A stretch of DNA of 64,000 nt from Pseudomonas sp. HMWF032 (GTDB lineage Bacteria; Pseudomonadota; Gammaproteobacteria; Pseudomonadales; Pseudomonadaceae), in contig NZ_QAIG01000008.1 of NCBI RefSeq assembly GCF_003060885.1, positions 161,904-225,903 on the forward strand, read 5' to 3'. Of this stretch, positions 63,542 through 64,000 are shown one piece after another. How positions within the stretch are numbered: the stretch's first letter is position 1; the number at the start of each line of letters is the position of its first letter. Both the position numbers and the translations under genes were made by a program. Under the pieces are notes generated by a model. The model was not told the origin of the DNA and did no database searches. It was given only the letters and a program-made list of their open reading frames with translations.

Positions 63542-64000
63542 ATGATCGAAGTACGCCCCTTCGCCGAGCTCGGCGGTGCCCATCACGGCTGGCTGAATGC
63601 CCGTCATCACTTTTCCTTTGCCGAATACTATGACCCGGCGCGCATGAGCTGGGGGCCGCTGCGGGTCTGGAACGATGATGAAATTGCACCGCACACCGGC
63701 TTTCCAACCCACCCGCACCGCGACATGGAAATCATCACCTATGTACGCCAAGGGGCCATCACCCATAAGGACAACCTGGGTAACCATGGCCGTACCGAAG
63801 CCGGTGATGTGCAGGTGATGAGCGCCGGCACCGGAATTGCCCACAGCGAATACAACCAGGAGGACACCACCACCAAGATCTTCCAGATCTGGATTCAACC
63901 CAACCAGTCGGGCCTACCACCGTCCTGGGGCACCAAGCCGTTCCCTAAAGGTGAACGTGCCGGTACCTTCGTCACCCTGGCCAGCGGCTTTGCCGAAGAC
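63542..64000 (+). CDS. Pirin family protein, cut by window end
   Basis: The first 153 codons of a pirin/YhhW-type protein. The sequence MIEVRPFAELGGAHHGWLN, then TGFPTHPHRDMEIITYV and GTGIAHSEYN, carries the conserved His and Glu metal-binding set of the cupin fold. Some bacterial pirins have quercetinase activity; the role here is unknown. GAGG lies eight bases before ATG at 63542, so I prefer it to the in-frame ATG at 63536. The frame is open to the window end. Confidence 0.92.
   Translation, partial: MIEVRPFAELGGAHHGWLNARHHFSFAEYYDPARMSWGPLRVWNDDEIAPHTGFPTHPHRDMEIITYVRQGAITHKDNLGNHGRTEAGDVQVMSAGTGIAHSEYNQEDTTTKIFQIWIQPNQSGLPPSWGTKPFPKGERAGTFVTLASGFAED

Overview
The window looks like core chromosome of a Pseudomonas species (Gammaproteobacteria, moderately GC-rich). 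The gene order matches, as I recall it, the P. aeruginosa PAO1 block from pabC/fabF through rne, lolCDE, nqr, mfd, psrA-lexA-sulA, topA, fadBA and slt to a YegS-type lipid kinase gene. Almost every base is in a recognisable chromosomal gene. I see no prophage, insertion sequence, CRISPR array, rRNA or tRNA, so I cannot name the species.

Layout. 1-5370 (minus): yceD-rpmF-plsX-fabD-fabG-acpP-fabF-pabC, the ribosomal protein L32/fatty-acid synthesis cluster, with a terminator-like hairpin between acpP and fabF. 5493-8733: a Maf pyrophosphatase (plus), then sppA, a HAD phosphatase and rluC (minus). 8734-12438: rne with a long leader, a good sigma-70 promoter and a terminator. 12499-19361 (minus): exbB-exbD-lpxK-ycaR-kdsB-ptp-murB, with comEC upstream of exbB. 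19496-25197: a DUF2062 membrane protein, the lipoprotein export operon lolC-lolD-lolE, a PilZ protein, a small exported protein and a glycerophosphodiester phosphodiesterase. 25307-34073 (minus): sthA and the Na+-NQR operon nqrABCDEF-apbE-nqrM. 34344-40569: a chalcone-isomerase-like protein, a long-form GAPDH, mfd and csiV. 40763-43809 (minus): methylthioinosine phosphorylase, nagZ, a YkuD protein without a signal peptide, and psrA with two tandem operators. 44038-45263: lexA with two SOS boxes, and sulA. 45398-52710 (minus): two small conserved proteins, topA, a DUF1653 protein and the fatty-acid oxidation operon fadB-fadA. 53192-60050: an exported helical protein, a membrane-anchored protein, a universal stress protein, a Cys-rich conserved protein, uup and slt. 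60089-64000: MOSC and DUF1499 genes sharing a CATG start, cheV, a decayed lipid-kinase pseudogene and the start of a pirin gene.

Themes. Lipid metabolism appears as synthesis (fab, plsX), lipid A precursor steps (kdsB, lpxK), oxidation (fadBA) and its regulator PsrA. Envelope biogenesis and recycling are covered by lolCDE, murB, nagZ, slt and the YkuD protein. DNA damage response is covered by mfd, lexA, sulA and uup.

The most unusual items are non-coding or decayed: (i) a dispersed ~140-bp foldback element in three copies (23367, 26790, 40569), whose paired arms co-vary; (ii) a lipid-kinase pseudogene with at least five lesions beside intact genes; (iii) a tandem array of Hfq/Crc-like AACAACAA motifs after sulA; (iv) two mutually exclusive hairpins in the lexA-sulA spacer; (v) a probably cytoplasmic YkuD enzyme beside nagZ. 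No clearly new multi-gene system is present.
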